A stretch of DNA of 64,000 nt from Chenopodium formosanum (taxonomy: Eukaryota; Streptophyta; Magnoliopsida; Caryophyllales; Amaranthaceae). Location of the stretch: assembly GCA_024500155.1 (NCBI GenBank), contig CM044868.1, positions 29,609,165 through 29,673,164 on the forward strand, read 5' to 3'. The notes beneath the pieces are model-generated. The model did not search any database. It was not told the origin of the DNA and saw only the letters and a program-made list of their open reading frames with translations. Numbering within the stretch: position 1 is the first letter of the stretch; each line of letters opens with the position of its first letter. This document shows positions 1-11,052 of this stretch, in pieces. Position numbers and translations under genes: made by a program.

Positions 1-379
1 GTCGCTAGGCGATAGCAGTGTCGCCTAGAGACAAAGTCATATCATCGGCGACAAACTCTGTTTTCTAGACGCCAGTTCCTACATGCCTCAGTAGCTTTCT
101 TTGTTTGATAAAATTTTCCAATTTTTCGCAGCATTATTTCGATCCTAGTTGTGAAAGATATTCCTCAAATTTCCTACATGTAAAAACCCTATGTTTTTAA
201 CTCATTACGGATGGTATTTCCAATGAGATCTTTTTTATGCATACGACAATAATGTTAATCAAAATTACGCACATTAAATACTTAGAACTTTTCGAGTCTC
301 ATCCACTCATTCTAAATCATTGCCGAAATAAATTTCAGGAATTAAAATAGAAATCCTCCCCAGTAGAGTCGCAAAAAAC
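1..379 (-). other. 5' leader and primer site of a family-B Tat-like element
   Basis: This stretch matches the leader of element B at about 43555-43913 base for base over long runs, so it is internal DNA of another family-B copy whose body lies off the left edge. Bases 1-60 hold a cluster of gtcgc/ggcgac motifs. Next to the LTR, about 355-379, the minus strand reads a primer-binding-like sequence (gcgactctactgggg). The better-preserved copy at 43891-43907 reads TGGCGATTCCACTAGGG, which has the TGG start expected of a tRNA 3' end. One G of that start is missing here. No coding sequence is visible. Confidence 0.75.
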
Positions 380-1498
380 TGTAGGGAATATTTCAAGCAT
401 TAACCTAAACTTGAACCCCACTGTGATCATACACTAAAGTACGGTGGCGTCCAAAGGGAAGGAAGATAGAGCAAAAGAGTTCCCAACAAGTTTTAGGAAC
501 TTGTAAACCGTTCACAGGGTGAAGGTTACACCCCTTAACGATCAAGAAGATCATTAACTCCAATAGGTCTGGAACCATGACTGGAAGTTTGGGGATGAAG
601 GTACAAATCCAACCTAAAAGAGATTGAACCTGCCCTAAAAATAAGTCTCTAATTTATTCTTATCGTATTCTTGTGCGCTTTCTAACTAACATGCAATCAA
701 TAGGTTTACCCTAAACCTGTTTATCTGTGTTGGTTGAATATTAATGAACAAATAAAATTATTATTGACGATCACTTGACTTATAATCACATTAACCCTAA
801 ACAAGATTATTAATTATCTTATTAAGCGTGATTACAAGTACCAATTCCCTTTAAACATGCATAAAAGGTGTGATCAAGCAATAACAATGATATATATCAT
901 GAAACATAATAATAATCATAATAATCCAAATAATTATAATCATGTTAAAGCATAATAATAGCAAGATCCTAGGCATGGTACTAACAAGATTAATAACAAA
1001 TCCTAGCATGTCACTAAGCAATAAAGATCAAAGCTTTAGCCCTAACATGATACTAACATTAATATTAGGAAAGAAAATAGGAAGCATCATAGGAATCATA
1101 ATAAGCATATTTGATATTATAACCTTTTTCCTTAAACATGATACTAAGAATCATTGTTGTCATTCAAAACATCAAATTAAGGAAAACATCCTAACATGAT
1201 ACTAGGAATAAAAAAGGAACCTAAACATGATTTCTATATCATAATAACAATGCAAACAATTAAAGCACTTACTTAGATGCCTCATATCTCATTCTAATAA
1301 CAGAATACACACGTTAGTAACTTCAAGGAAAATATAAAACCAAAGAATTAAATTAAATAATTGAAAGAGATCACAGATTTGGGACAAAACCATCAGAAAT
1401 TAAACCTTTCACGTCTAGGGCGAAGGCAACTTCGAACTTGGCTAGGTGTGTCTATATCTTGTGAATGTGGAGTTTTATTTGAGAAAAGCTAGTTTAGA

Positions 1499-1525
1499 AG
1501 AGAGAGAGAGAGAGAGAGAGAGAGA
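1499..1525. repeat. (AG)n microsatellite
   Basis: An uninterrupted AG dinucleotide run inside the family-B LTR. The matching place in the other LTR copies has only a short gagagag stretch, so it expanded in this copy. Confidence 0.95.
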
Positions 1526-1706
1526 TATAGGGTAATCAAGAATTTCTTGATGAGAGTTGGTGATAATTGGTGATTGAAAACGGAGATTTTAGGAGGCTAT
1601 TTATAGAGAAAATCATCCGGATATGATAAAAAACGAATCAAAGTTTAAAAAAAAAAATAAAACACGACGCTGTCGCAAAACACTCGCCTGTCGCCAGAAT
1701 TCAGAG

Positions 1707-1723
1707 CTGTCGCCAAGCGACAG
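1707..1723. other. GC-rich hairpin in family-B LTR
   Basis: Perfect 7-bp arms ctgtcgc and gcgacag are separated by 3 bases. The hairpin sits in a cluster of gtcgc/ggcgc motifs at 1670-1740 in otherwise AT-rich LTR sequence. Related clusters lie at the same LTR position at 35890-35985 and 48110-48215. Confidence 0.7.
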
Positions 1724-2305
1724 ACGTGTCGTATGGCGCTGCAATCAGTTTTCCACGCGTTTTCATATTTTGATAAAATTTAAGCATACGAGGGGGTAAA
1801 ACTGTAATTTCCTTAAAACATTTCTTTTATTCTAATTAAAACTCCTAAAAGTCAATTTATCAATGCTAATCAAATTAGGATTCAAAAGAACCTTTTAGAA
1901 GATTCTAGCAGACTATAATCAATCCGAATCGCATTAGGAATGATAAATCAATAATAGGCCCTCCTCTAGATCATTGGGCCGCATATAAAGATCAAACTGG
2001 GCCTAATTTAGTAATTTGTCCATAACTTCCTCATTATTCATCGGAATTGGGCTTATAATATATCGTTGTAAAGCTCTTTTTGAACCCGACCCAACTACAC
2101 CATTATTGGACCCTTTCCATGGATCTAACCAAACTGGATTGACTGTTTTCTTAAAATAGGTTTTAAAAAACAAAGAGAATGAAAATAAATAAAAACTAAC
2201 CGCAACACTATACTTTCCACACTTTCACTTCATTCGATTATGATTCGGCGTATAAGGTACTCATCACTGGGTTTGGTTTTGGGGAGACACAAATGAGTGT
2301 CTATA

Positions 2306-2783
2306 ATATAAATATCAAATCATACAATAATAGTTTAAAGCAATAATTAATTCATTTGATTACATATAATAAATAATACAATTAAATTATAAACAAACAA
2401 CTCTAAAATATTGATAGTGTGATTACCTTTTCGATGAATACAAAAACTATAATGAAACAGTTGAGAACCGAATATGAAACTATTATTTTAGCATTCCAAG
2501 TAGAATGACGCAAATTACATTAAATAATGATCAAATTAATTTAATCAATATGATGCACGCACTCGAAACCCACTACTAAAGGATTAAAAGAAAGGGTAAT
2601 GGTGTTCTCCCATGAAATTTGTATCAAGGGTAATTAAATAATAAATAGTTGATGATAAAAGTTGGTTGAGTTCATGAATAATAATAATAATCAATATAGA
2701 TTTAGAGGTATACGGTGCTGGTTGTTCCAGTTCCAAAGGCAAAAGTGACGGAAAAACGGCAGAAGTAAGGCTTGAATCATAAA
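2306..2783. other. Spacer between two retrotransposons
   Basis: AT-rich sequence between the family-B LTR end and element A. I see no match to any other part of the window and no convincing coding frame. It is presumably older flanking DNA into which element A inserted. Confidence 0.5.
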
Positions 2784-5566
2784 TGTAACACCCTAGAAAT
2801 TCCTTTATTTTAAAATACCTGTTTTGCCCTGTATAAAACTTTAAATAGGAATATCTAAGACATTACCGCCACCGTGAAAACGGTTAAGGCAAATATCAAA
2901 GATACACAACGGAAGACTAATTTTAAAAACCTTTCCAAAACAAACCAACTTGAAAAGCTAACCAAACAAAAGTAAAGTTAAAACTAAAATGACCGAAGTA
3001 AAATGAAAATCAACCTACAACTTGGAACCATTAAAGGCCCTTATTAAAAACCAAACCAAATCCAAACTTGATGTTAGTTCCACATATAAATATTAGCATA
3101 AATAATTAAAGCAGAAACACATTGTAACTAATATAAACTAGCATGATTCGCTCTTCACTCGTGCCCCATCATGAATATGCCTCAATACCTGAAAAGCTTA
3201 TTTCTACTTGTCTCCACTACTCTCCATTAAAAATGGGTCATCATAGGGCCAAGATAAAGACATGGCCAAAACACACAAACACACACAATCAGCAAAGCTG
3301 AGTACATAAGCGTAATTAAACACACTAACATGCTTCCACCTATCAACACACACTTACCTCATTGCACCTGTTCACATGCACACACACCAATCAACGAGAC
3401 ACAATGACTAGACACTAATTAATTCATTTTGCATTGATTACGCATCGAACGGGTTTCCACCTATTAACCGCCCCCAAATAAATTTGAGGTTAACTGGCAT
3501 GGGAGCTAACCGTGCCAGCAACAAACCTGTGCCACACATAGGTGGCAGAATTCCAGCGCATAATAATAATAAAAAGGAATATACAGCGTCCTGTACTCCG
3601 TTAGAAGTTATGATCAAATATAAAGTCACATAACTCCCCCCATATATTCATACTCAAGGTATATACGTTCCAAGAGTTTTGGTGCGTTATCTCTTTCACT
3701 TTACGTTATTTACATATTATTAAACTTGGTGATGACTCTCAAAGCATAATAAGTCAATCAACAATAATTATACAATCAAAAAAACATACCAATTTAATTC
3801 TTGAATAATTAGTGACCACATATTATTTATTGTTGAACCCTTTTTAATTCTACCTCAGTGTCAAAGATACCTTAAACGCATAATGCGCCAAAAATCCTAT
3901 CCCTCGGTGTTAAAAACACCTTAAGTGCACAAAGGCACCAAGATATAATTTATTCCTCATGTACATAGACACTTATATAGCTCCTTCCTCATGCTTAAAG
4001 CATCAATAAAAATTATATGAACCATAATAAAATTTCTTTTCAATATTCCAAACATAATTAAACAATTAGTTTGATTAAACATGCTCTCTATCAAGCCATA
4101 AATAAACATGTGGTTCATAAATAATATTCCAAACTATAAATTTCCATTCAATAACTCATCACAAGTAAATCATGCTTCTCAATTCAATCATTGATAACAT
4201 CCAAATCACAAATTTCCATTCCAAACCTAGCATGATACTATTTTAAATTAATCAAACACATTTAGCATGCTACTTCGTCAACATAACTATGCTAAGTACG
4301 CGAACGTACCTCAAATAAGCTCTTAAAATAATCGAGTACTCTACAACAATTCTCGAACCAAGTCTCCTACATAAAGGGACAATAATACTATATTAATTAC
4401 CCTCGTATACACAATTTCCAGCAACTTAAACTCACTTTAAATAACTTATAATAATCTGAAAATTATTTAAAAACCCCTAATTAAACTCCTTTTTAATGAA
4501 TAATCACACCCTTTTATTAAAAATCACAATTATACTACTTTATATAAATTCCAACATTTTAAACTAATAAAAAATCCTTTAAAACTTCATCAAAATACAT
4601 CTTTATACTTAAATTATCCATAGAAACATTAAATTATCTCTCAGCCCCTTTAAACTCAAAGATAAAATTTAAAGCTTAAAATAAAAACTTCGTTCAAAAT
4701 CAAAAACTGCTCGAAAATCGTATTTAGAGGCTGAATTTGGCCACGAGAGGGTAGTGCTCATTACCAACGGTGGTGAGTCTTTCTTAAAACGTTGTTTCCA
4801 CTCGAAAAACACTACTTTTTTTTTTATCAAAATCGGAGGAGTTTAGAACCTGATCGGGATTAAAACGAGATTAATATTAACGAACGGAAATCTAATTATT
4901 AAAACATGAATTTGCGTGTTCAAAATAAATTTGGAATTAAGTTAAACTAATAAGTATTTATAATCACCAAAATTTCAAAACATCATTACTATAAAAGCCC
5001 TAAATCAATTATTCATAAAAACCATAAAATCATGATTTTCAATAATTAAAAACCCTAGGTTATAAAATTTACAAAATCTGAAAATTATAAAGTTCAATCA
5101 TCAAAATACAATTTGATACTAGTTAAATTAATTTCAAACAATAAAATCAAAACCCATAAATCAATAATTATAATTACACAAATTAATAAAACAAAGGAGA
5201 GAAGAAATAAGACTAACCTTTTTATGTGGGAAATTTTTTTAGGGATTCATGGGGTATTTATAGAGTAAAAAGTGTAGGGTTAAGTTCGGGCTTATAAAAA
5301 TATGGGCTTGAGTTATGGGATAGGGCTTGAGTTATGGGATAGGGCTTAAGTTATGGGTTTTGGAATGGGTTATTCCAATAAGAGTATGTAGGAATAATTT
5401 ACATTGCCCAATAATTAATAAACGTTTGGCCCAAAACTTATTTTACTTTTATAAAACTTTATATTTAAAATACTTTAACCCTTTAAAATATTTAATTAAG
5501 CCCGACAATACATTTTATTAATACTTAAATACTTTATAAAAATACATAAAAATACGGGGTATTACA
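2784..5566 (-). repeat. 3' LTR of element A
   Basis: 2783 bp, opening tgtaacaccc and closing ggggtattaca. It pairs with 11053-13817 with only scattered substitutions and small indels, such as a short duplication of the gagttatgggatagggctt phrase near 5310-5345 that is single in the partner. A more distant copy is the solo LTR at 44177-46966. Short apparent frames inside it have no similarity I recognise and are not genes. Confidence 0.9.
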
Positions 5567-5582
5567 GTCTACCCCCCTTAAA
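5567..5582 (-). other. Polypurine tract of element A
   Basis: The minus strand reads taaggggggtagac immediately before the LTR terminus tgtaatacc. This is the position and composition of the plus-strand primer of an LTR retrotransposon, and it fixes the element on the minus strand. Confidence 0.85.
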
Positions 5583-5726
5583 AGAAGTTTCGTCCTTGAA
5601 ACTTAGGTACGAATACTTTAAAAACTCGTTTAAAGACAAATAAATACTTAAAATCTCAAAAACTTTTCTTAATACTTTTAGTTGTTGTACTTTTGTGATA
5701 CTTCCTTTCTACCTCATCTATTCATT

Positions 5727-5930
5727 CACACACAAACTAGTGTGTAAAGTAACCAACTTGCTGACCTACTTACACAAAATAATGTGTAAGATAACAACTT
5801 TACTAACAAACTTACACAAAATAATGTGTAAACTATTAGACTATCTAACAAACTCACATGAGCATTAGTGTAAGAGTCAACTTTGGTAATAAACTTACAC
5901 ATCTTAGTGTGTAAAATAATCAAACTTATC
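5727..5930. repeat. Five-copy 42-bp minisatellite with palindromic core
   Basis: About five tandem units of 40-43 bp, each beginning near cttacacaaaataatgtgtaa. That core is an inverted repeat: ttacaca pairs with tgtgtaa. The outer units are more diverged. The array lies between two polypurine-tract copies (5567 and 6007), within the 3' untranslated part of element A. Confidence 0.85.
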
Positions 5931-6006
5931 AACTAAATCAGTGTAAAACTGACGAAAAAGCACTTTAAAATGCCAAAATTAAGGAAAAAGCGCGTAATTC
6001 TATCGC

Positions 6007-6050
6007 ACTCTACCCCCCTTAAAGAAAACGAGTTACGCCCCCGTAACTCC
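6007..6050 (-). other. Second polypurine-like tract of element A
   Basis: The minus strand again reads ctttaaggggggtagag, 440 bp inside the true tract at 5567. Next to it is a perfect 7-bp inverted repeat (gagttac...gtaactc). The segment between the two tracts, which holds the minisatellite, therefore looks like a duplicated or extended 3' end. Confidence 0.65.
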
Positions 6051-6779
6051 ACTTAACTCAACTTTAGAATCATGTTGATCTTTTCTCATTCCATCCTTGG
6101 TAAGGTCATAACACTTCTCTGTATGCATTTTTTGTTGCGAACCAAAATTCTTATTAATTCCTTACTCATTATACCAAAAATAATCAATTTCCATCTATAT
6201 TATCTTTCACCCATCCTCTAGTAAATGTATGAAGCACTTTGATATTCGGAACTTTGATTTGTCCAACTTTTTCATGATCAAACTGGCTGAACTCAATAGA
6301 TCTCTTTGCAACTCATACCTTTAGTTAATGCTCTTTCACAATGACTTATGAAAATTGTCTTATACTTTACCAAGGTCCGATAATATGCCAAGTTATTTGC
6401 CACTTTACCAATTCTATGCAAATTCATATATATTTCTATATACTTTGGCTCAAATTTTCTTTCTTACCAAAATTCATCTTTTGTCTTATGGGTTACATTA
6501 TCAATAACACTTGTGTCCTGTCCGTTGTTTTACTTGCACTACTCAGATCAAATCCATTCATGTATATTTTTCTTGCTTCGGTCACTAATGTTCCCCAACA
6601 TAGTGAAATTTCATGGTTCTTTTATTCCAATATCAAAATTTTGCCATGCCAATGCGGGCTTGCATGGTTATCTTTCATTTATTTTCTCTTCAATGCTTCA
6701 TGCTCTCTAATGACTTCCAACGTCAAATATTCCTTTTGTTTGTCCATTATTATTTGGCGGTTGTAGTAATCGTGCTCAG

Positions 6780-7095
6780 TGTATCACCAAAGTTCTCCTG
6801 TATACCTCCTAGGATCTTGAAAGAAACTAGGAATCTCAATCTAAAATGATATCTTTAGGAACTCCATGTAATCTTACAAAAAAAAATTTGATGTAAGCCT
6901 TTGCAAGTTGCTCCTTTCTCCAAATCTCCTGCATCAGTTTTACACATTGTGGACTTAGACAATCTATCCACCACAATTCAAATGAAACAATCACTCTTAA
7001 TCATCAATACACCTTTATCGAATCCTTTTACAACTTGTCCTTTCCTGGGTGTATTTCACCTTCCTTCCATTATATTCACTTCAACTTCTTACTCT
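6780..7095 (-). pseudogene. Decayed Ty3/gypsy integrase fragment of element A
   Basis: On the minus strand, broken frames give VVVDRLSKS (6954-6974), which matches the conserved WVVVDRLTKSAHF segment around the first catalytic Asp of chromovirus integrases. Downstream RLHGVPKDIILD (about 6838-6873) matches the segment leading to the second Asp. Upstream, near 7085-7040, is a degraded counterpart of the WKWE segment that precedes the core. Stops and frameshifts interrupt all of it, so it cannot encode an enzyme. It sits where integrase should be, upstream of the polypurine tract in the element's sense. Assignment to the Tekay-like chromoviruses is by motif only. Confidence 0.7.
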
Positions 7096-10000
7096 TAAAT
7101 GTATATTTAAGCTTATTTCCATGACCAATAAAATAGCATATCCTCCTACGAATTCGACCCAAATTCACATTCTCTTCTTGATTTTCCTACATTTCCTCGA
7201 ATATCGTTGGTCTCAAACTCTAGTTATCCCAACATTTTCTTTACTTTCTTTTCCCAACACTTTTGAGGGGGTTAGTTTCCTTATTTCCTATTTACTTTGT
7301 ATCAATCCACTACATTACCTCTCCTTTCAATAATATTGAATGCCTCGCCCATATTCCTTTATCAACTCCAATCATTTCTTGGCTACATATTTACATCCTT
7401 ATGTGTGAGAGTCTATTTCAACTTTAAACCTCATTCAAATAATCATGTTTCCATACAAAAATTATTTCACCCCCATTATCCAACTTGAAGACTTCAAATG
7501 ATAACTAATTTATTGTCCATAATTCACCGCTTCTATCCCTCATCAGCAATTACCTCTATACTTTATCTCAAGGTCTCCCAAGATGGTCCTTTGTTAATCA
7601 TAACTCACTCTTATGAAAAACCATGTGTGCATTTGCTTCTATCTCTGTATTGACAACTTTATCACAAGTGTTCACATTGTCCTTTCCTTCCTATTCTTAG
7701 AATTTACCAAAATATCTTCGATAAAACACTCTATTCCTCTACATAAAAAATAGGTGTTCCATTAATCCAAAAGGAAAAAAAAAAATGAAACTCAAACCGA
7801 CCAAATCTTGTCATAAATGCCAATATTCGAAATGTCCTCTTTCGAAGGTTCTTACTTAATACTAGTTCTTATCCTCAAGTCTAACCTCAATATTATATTT
7901 ATTCCTTTCATTTGATCAAACAAATTGCCTCTTTTAATCAAAAGATAAATTATCCTTCATTGTTACCTTGATCAATCTTCCTAAGCCGCTTTACAAATAC
8001 AAATTTTCATCCCTTCACTTAATAAATTCATGCACTCCCCAAGGCGATGTAACTTTCTTTCAATGAATTACCACAATATTCTTTAACTCCTTTAAATAAT
8101 GCAACATTAATCCTTTCTTCACACACAAACACGTCCTTATATTATTTCCAAGGTTCTTCAACCCCTATATTTATTTGTTTACATTACTTTTGCTTTCAAA
8201 TTCTTTCTAATCAACCCATAATCTTTCTTCTAGCATCCCTTGAATAAATCCCGTGACTCATAAATAATATCAACTTCAATTACTTTATAACTCATCCCTA
8301 CTTAAATCATATCAACACATTCCAATCAAATTCATAAATCTTGTCATAAACTCTTTGCGTTTATGACATTTTCATATTCATAGTTCAATAATTTCAATAC
8401 CTTTAAGTATATTATTTCCTTCATGGTTTTGACTTTCTTAACCTCCAAGAATTACTTAAGCCACCTTCCTGCTTCTTCTTATTCCTAAAATATCTTTTTA
8501 AAACTCCTTTAGCCATCTTGTTGATCTGTCACCCACCTTCTTTCTGGTTTTGATCCCTTATCCTCATCCTTAGTCTCACTTCCTTTTTTTTTTTTTTTTT
8601 TTTTAGCGAATTTATGAATTGTTCACTCTTTATACAATTCAGTCAAACTCCTAAAAACATTATATGTTGACAATTATCATTGGAACTCATATAAAGATCA
8701 CCATCTTTCAACTCGTTCCTTGGGCTTCTAAGCAATACTACTCCCTTGAAAACTTTGAGATCTTAAAAACTTGGAGTGCTACTCCAAAGCAAACAATCTT
8801 TTCATTTCCACCCAAACTTCACTACATGTTCCTTCCATCTGCATGAAAGTTCGGTAAAACTTATTTCGAGTTTGTTATCTCAAATGTCCCCCAAATAAGA
8901 TTGGGTGTATTCACAACTTGTTCGTTCTCATTGACATGGTAAAATTAACTCTTTCCAGTACTTATCATACAAACTTTCATTCCCTCTCAAATTCTCAAGA
9001 CACATTTTGCCTTTAAACAGCTTGCATAACTCTTTAACTCAACCCTCAAAACTTTGGGAATTGATCTCCCTTTGGTGTTTAGATGGTTTTCACTCTTTAA
9101 CACTATTTAGTTACACCTTCATCCACTACAAGATTATTGATGGTTATATCATCTTTGGCAATCTATCAAGTTTGCCTTACTACCTTGTTCAAATCATTTC
9201 CATTACTGGAATTGTTTCTTGTCACCATACTTTCTGGATGATAAAACTGGATGCTGTATAGGTTGGGTTGAAACACCTAGATTTCTCTTGTTCTAATCAA
9301 AACATCAACCAATAAACTCAATCAAGGAACAATTATTATGTTATTCGAATTAAGGTTTGAGGTAACATATTTTTGTCCTCATTTCCAATAATTCAAATGC
9401 ATAAAATTATGATTGATAAACTACCATAGTTCATATAATTAAACAAGCAATCAAAAATATAAATATCCCCATGACTGCTACCCAAAAGGAGAGAAAGAAA
9501 TGAGTAGCTCTTGGAAAACAATAGAAATCATAAGGTTGTTGAACAGCTATAAAAGAGTAGGTGAATAGGTTCAAGAACTCTCTCCAAAATGATAGCTTTG
9601 CTATGACTCCTTAACGTAAGATAATTATCTTCATATCCCAAGGTTAATGAGTAAATACTCACAACTTTTAGATGATATGTGTTAATATTCTCAAGGTTGA
9701 ACTTGTGACAATGTTCTCAAGGCTCGACAAAACAAAAGTCCTCAATATTCCAACAAGATCATAACTTCTCAAATCTCCAACCATATATTAAAATATATAT
9801 GCTCAACTCTCCATCCCAAATTAAATAACTTTAATCATAAGAAATGATAAGTTAGTAAGCATAAAATGTCAAACTTCAATTGACCCGCATTGAGTATCCC
9901 TCAACTCGTATAATAACTTTCATCATTAATCATCTCTAATCAATTCCTATGCTCACCTCATTTGGGCTCTTGTTCAATTTCGATTCCAATTCAAACTCAT

Positions 10001-11030
10001 ACTCAAAGACAAAACATATTCCTCAAAATAGATAATATCCCAAATGATTTCATCCTTAAGCTCCTTAACCATATGCAATAAAATCAATCTCTTTATCCTT
10101 ATAACTTGGTGTTTCCATACACAAGTGTACAAAACTCAAATTACTCTTTTTTAATACTTAGACAACGTATCTTAACAACAAATTATCCCAAAAACAATAC
10201 TCACATTCATGTGATGATGTGCATCCAAAATTTCTTCGAAAATACATCTCAAATAAGACCATCGAAGCGAACCATCCTAACATAAGCAATTGAACTCTCA
10301 AAATCTTTAACATTCCTCAAAATTCTCATCATAGAAACTCACAAGGTATAGGTTTAGGGATCCTACAAGAAAACGGGATCAACTACCAATAACAAACCCT
10401 TCCTATAACCATATAATACAGTTCTTGCAGAAAATTAAGTTCGATGTTCAATCAAACAATCTTGATAGCTCACATATAATGATTCACATATTACATGTTG
10501 TCATCAATAAACATTTAGTCATACAACATGCTCGAACACCTCTTACAAAAAAAAAATACATATATATATGCACATAGGAAAGAAATTAAATTCTAGCCTA
10601 TATGCCCTTTCTTCTCCTACCCAAGCTCACCAACATGCTTATAAAAGCTTTTAACACATATTTCTTACCTCAATCCTTGCTTTCCTGCAACATGAACAAA
10701 CTATTTTTTTTTTTTACTCTTTTTTTTTTTTTTTACTCTTTTTTTTTTTTTTTTTAAAAAAGAAATTCAAAAATCAGCTTTGAAAAAGACCGAAAAGTTT
10801 TCGGCTTTCTTTAAAAAAATCGGACATCCTTAATAAAAAATTTTTTTGGATGTTCTTCATAAAAAAAAAAAATTGGTCATTCCTAAAATAAAAACAAAAA
10901 TAAAATTCAAAACAATTTAGTTTAACACCGTTTAATTAAATAAGCACTTGGCCAAGTTTTAAAACAAAAGACTTGAAAATACGTTTTTTTTTTATTTTTT
11001 ATTTTTGCTTTAGTGGTAATTAAATCTCAA
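7096..11030 (-). other. Degenerate interior of element A, no readable gene
   Basis: In the element's sense this should hold the leader, gag, protease, reverse transcriptase and RNase H. I find only short frames with no recognisable motif. A YxDD box could not be located. Poly-T/A-rich tracts occur at 8583-8604 and about 10700-10760, with more A/T runs to about 11000. The stretch is either decayed gag-pol or the filler of a large non-coding retrotransposon derivative. Confidence 0.55.
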
Positions 11031-11049
11031 CCAAAGCTCCCAGATACCA
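11031..11049 (-). other. Primer-binding site of element A (initiator tRNA-Met type)
   Basis: Three bases inside the right LTR the minus strand reads tggtatctgggagcttt. Plant initiator tRNA-Met primer sites typically read TGGTATCAGAGC. The match at the 5' end is good, with two changes further in. Its place next to the 5' LTR agrees with the polypurine tract at the other end. Confidence 0.8.
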
Positions 11050-11052
11050 CTT

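Larger units (their letters stand above)
380..2305 (-). repeat. 5' LTR of family-B element (left-edge copy)
   Basis: The LTR runs from tgtagggaatattt to gagtgtctata and aligns along its length with the LTRs at 34495-36552 and 43914-48785. Read on the minus strand it begins TATAGACACT where the others begin TGTAGACACC, so the terminal TG has become TA. It contains the leader-proximal block with repeated catgatacta motifs (about 970-1210), an (AG)n run at 1499-1525 and a GC-rich hairpin cluster at 1670-1740. Flanking leader sequence to its left makes it the 5' LTR of a minus-strand element. Confidence 0.85.

Noticed and set aside
6341..7488. Series of plus-strand hydrophobic frames
   Set aside because: They are opposite the decayed pol of element A; the minus strand has the integrase motifs.
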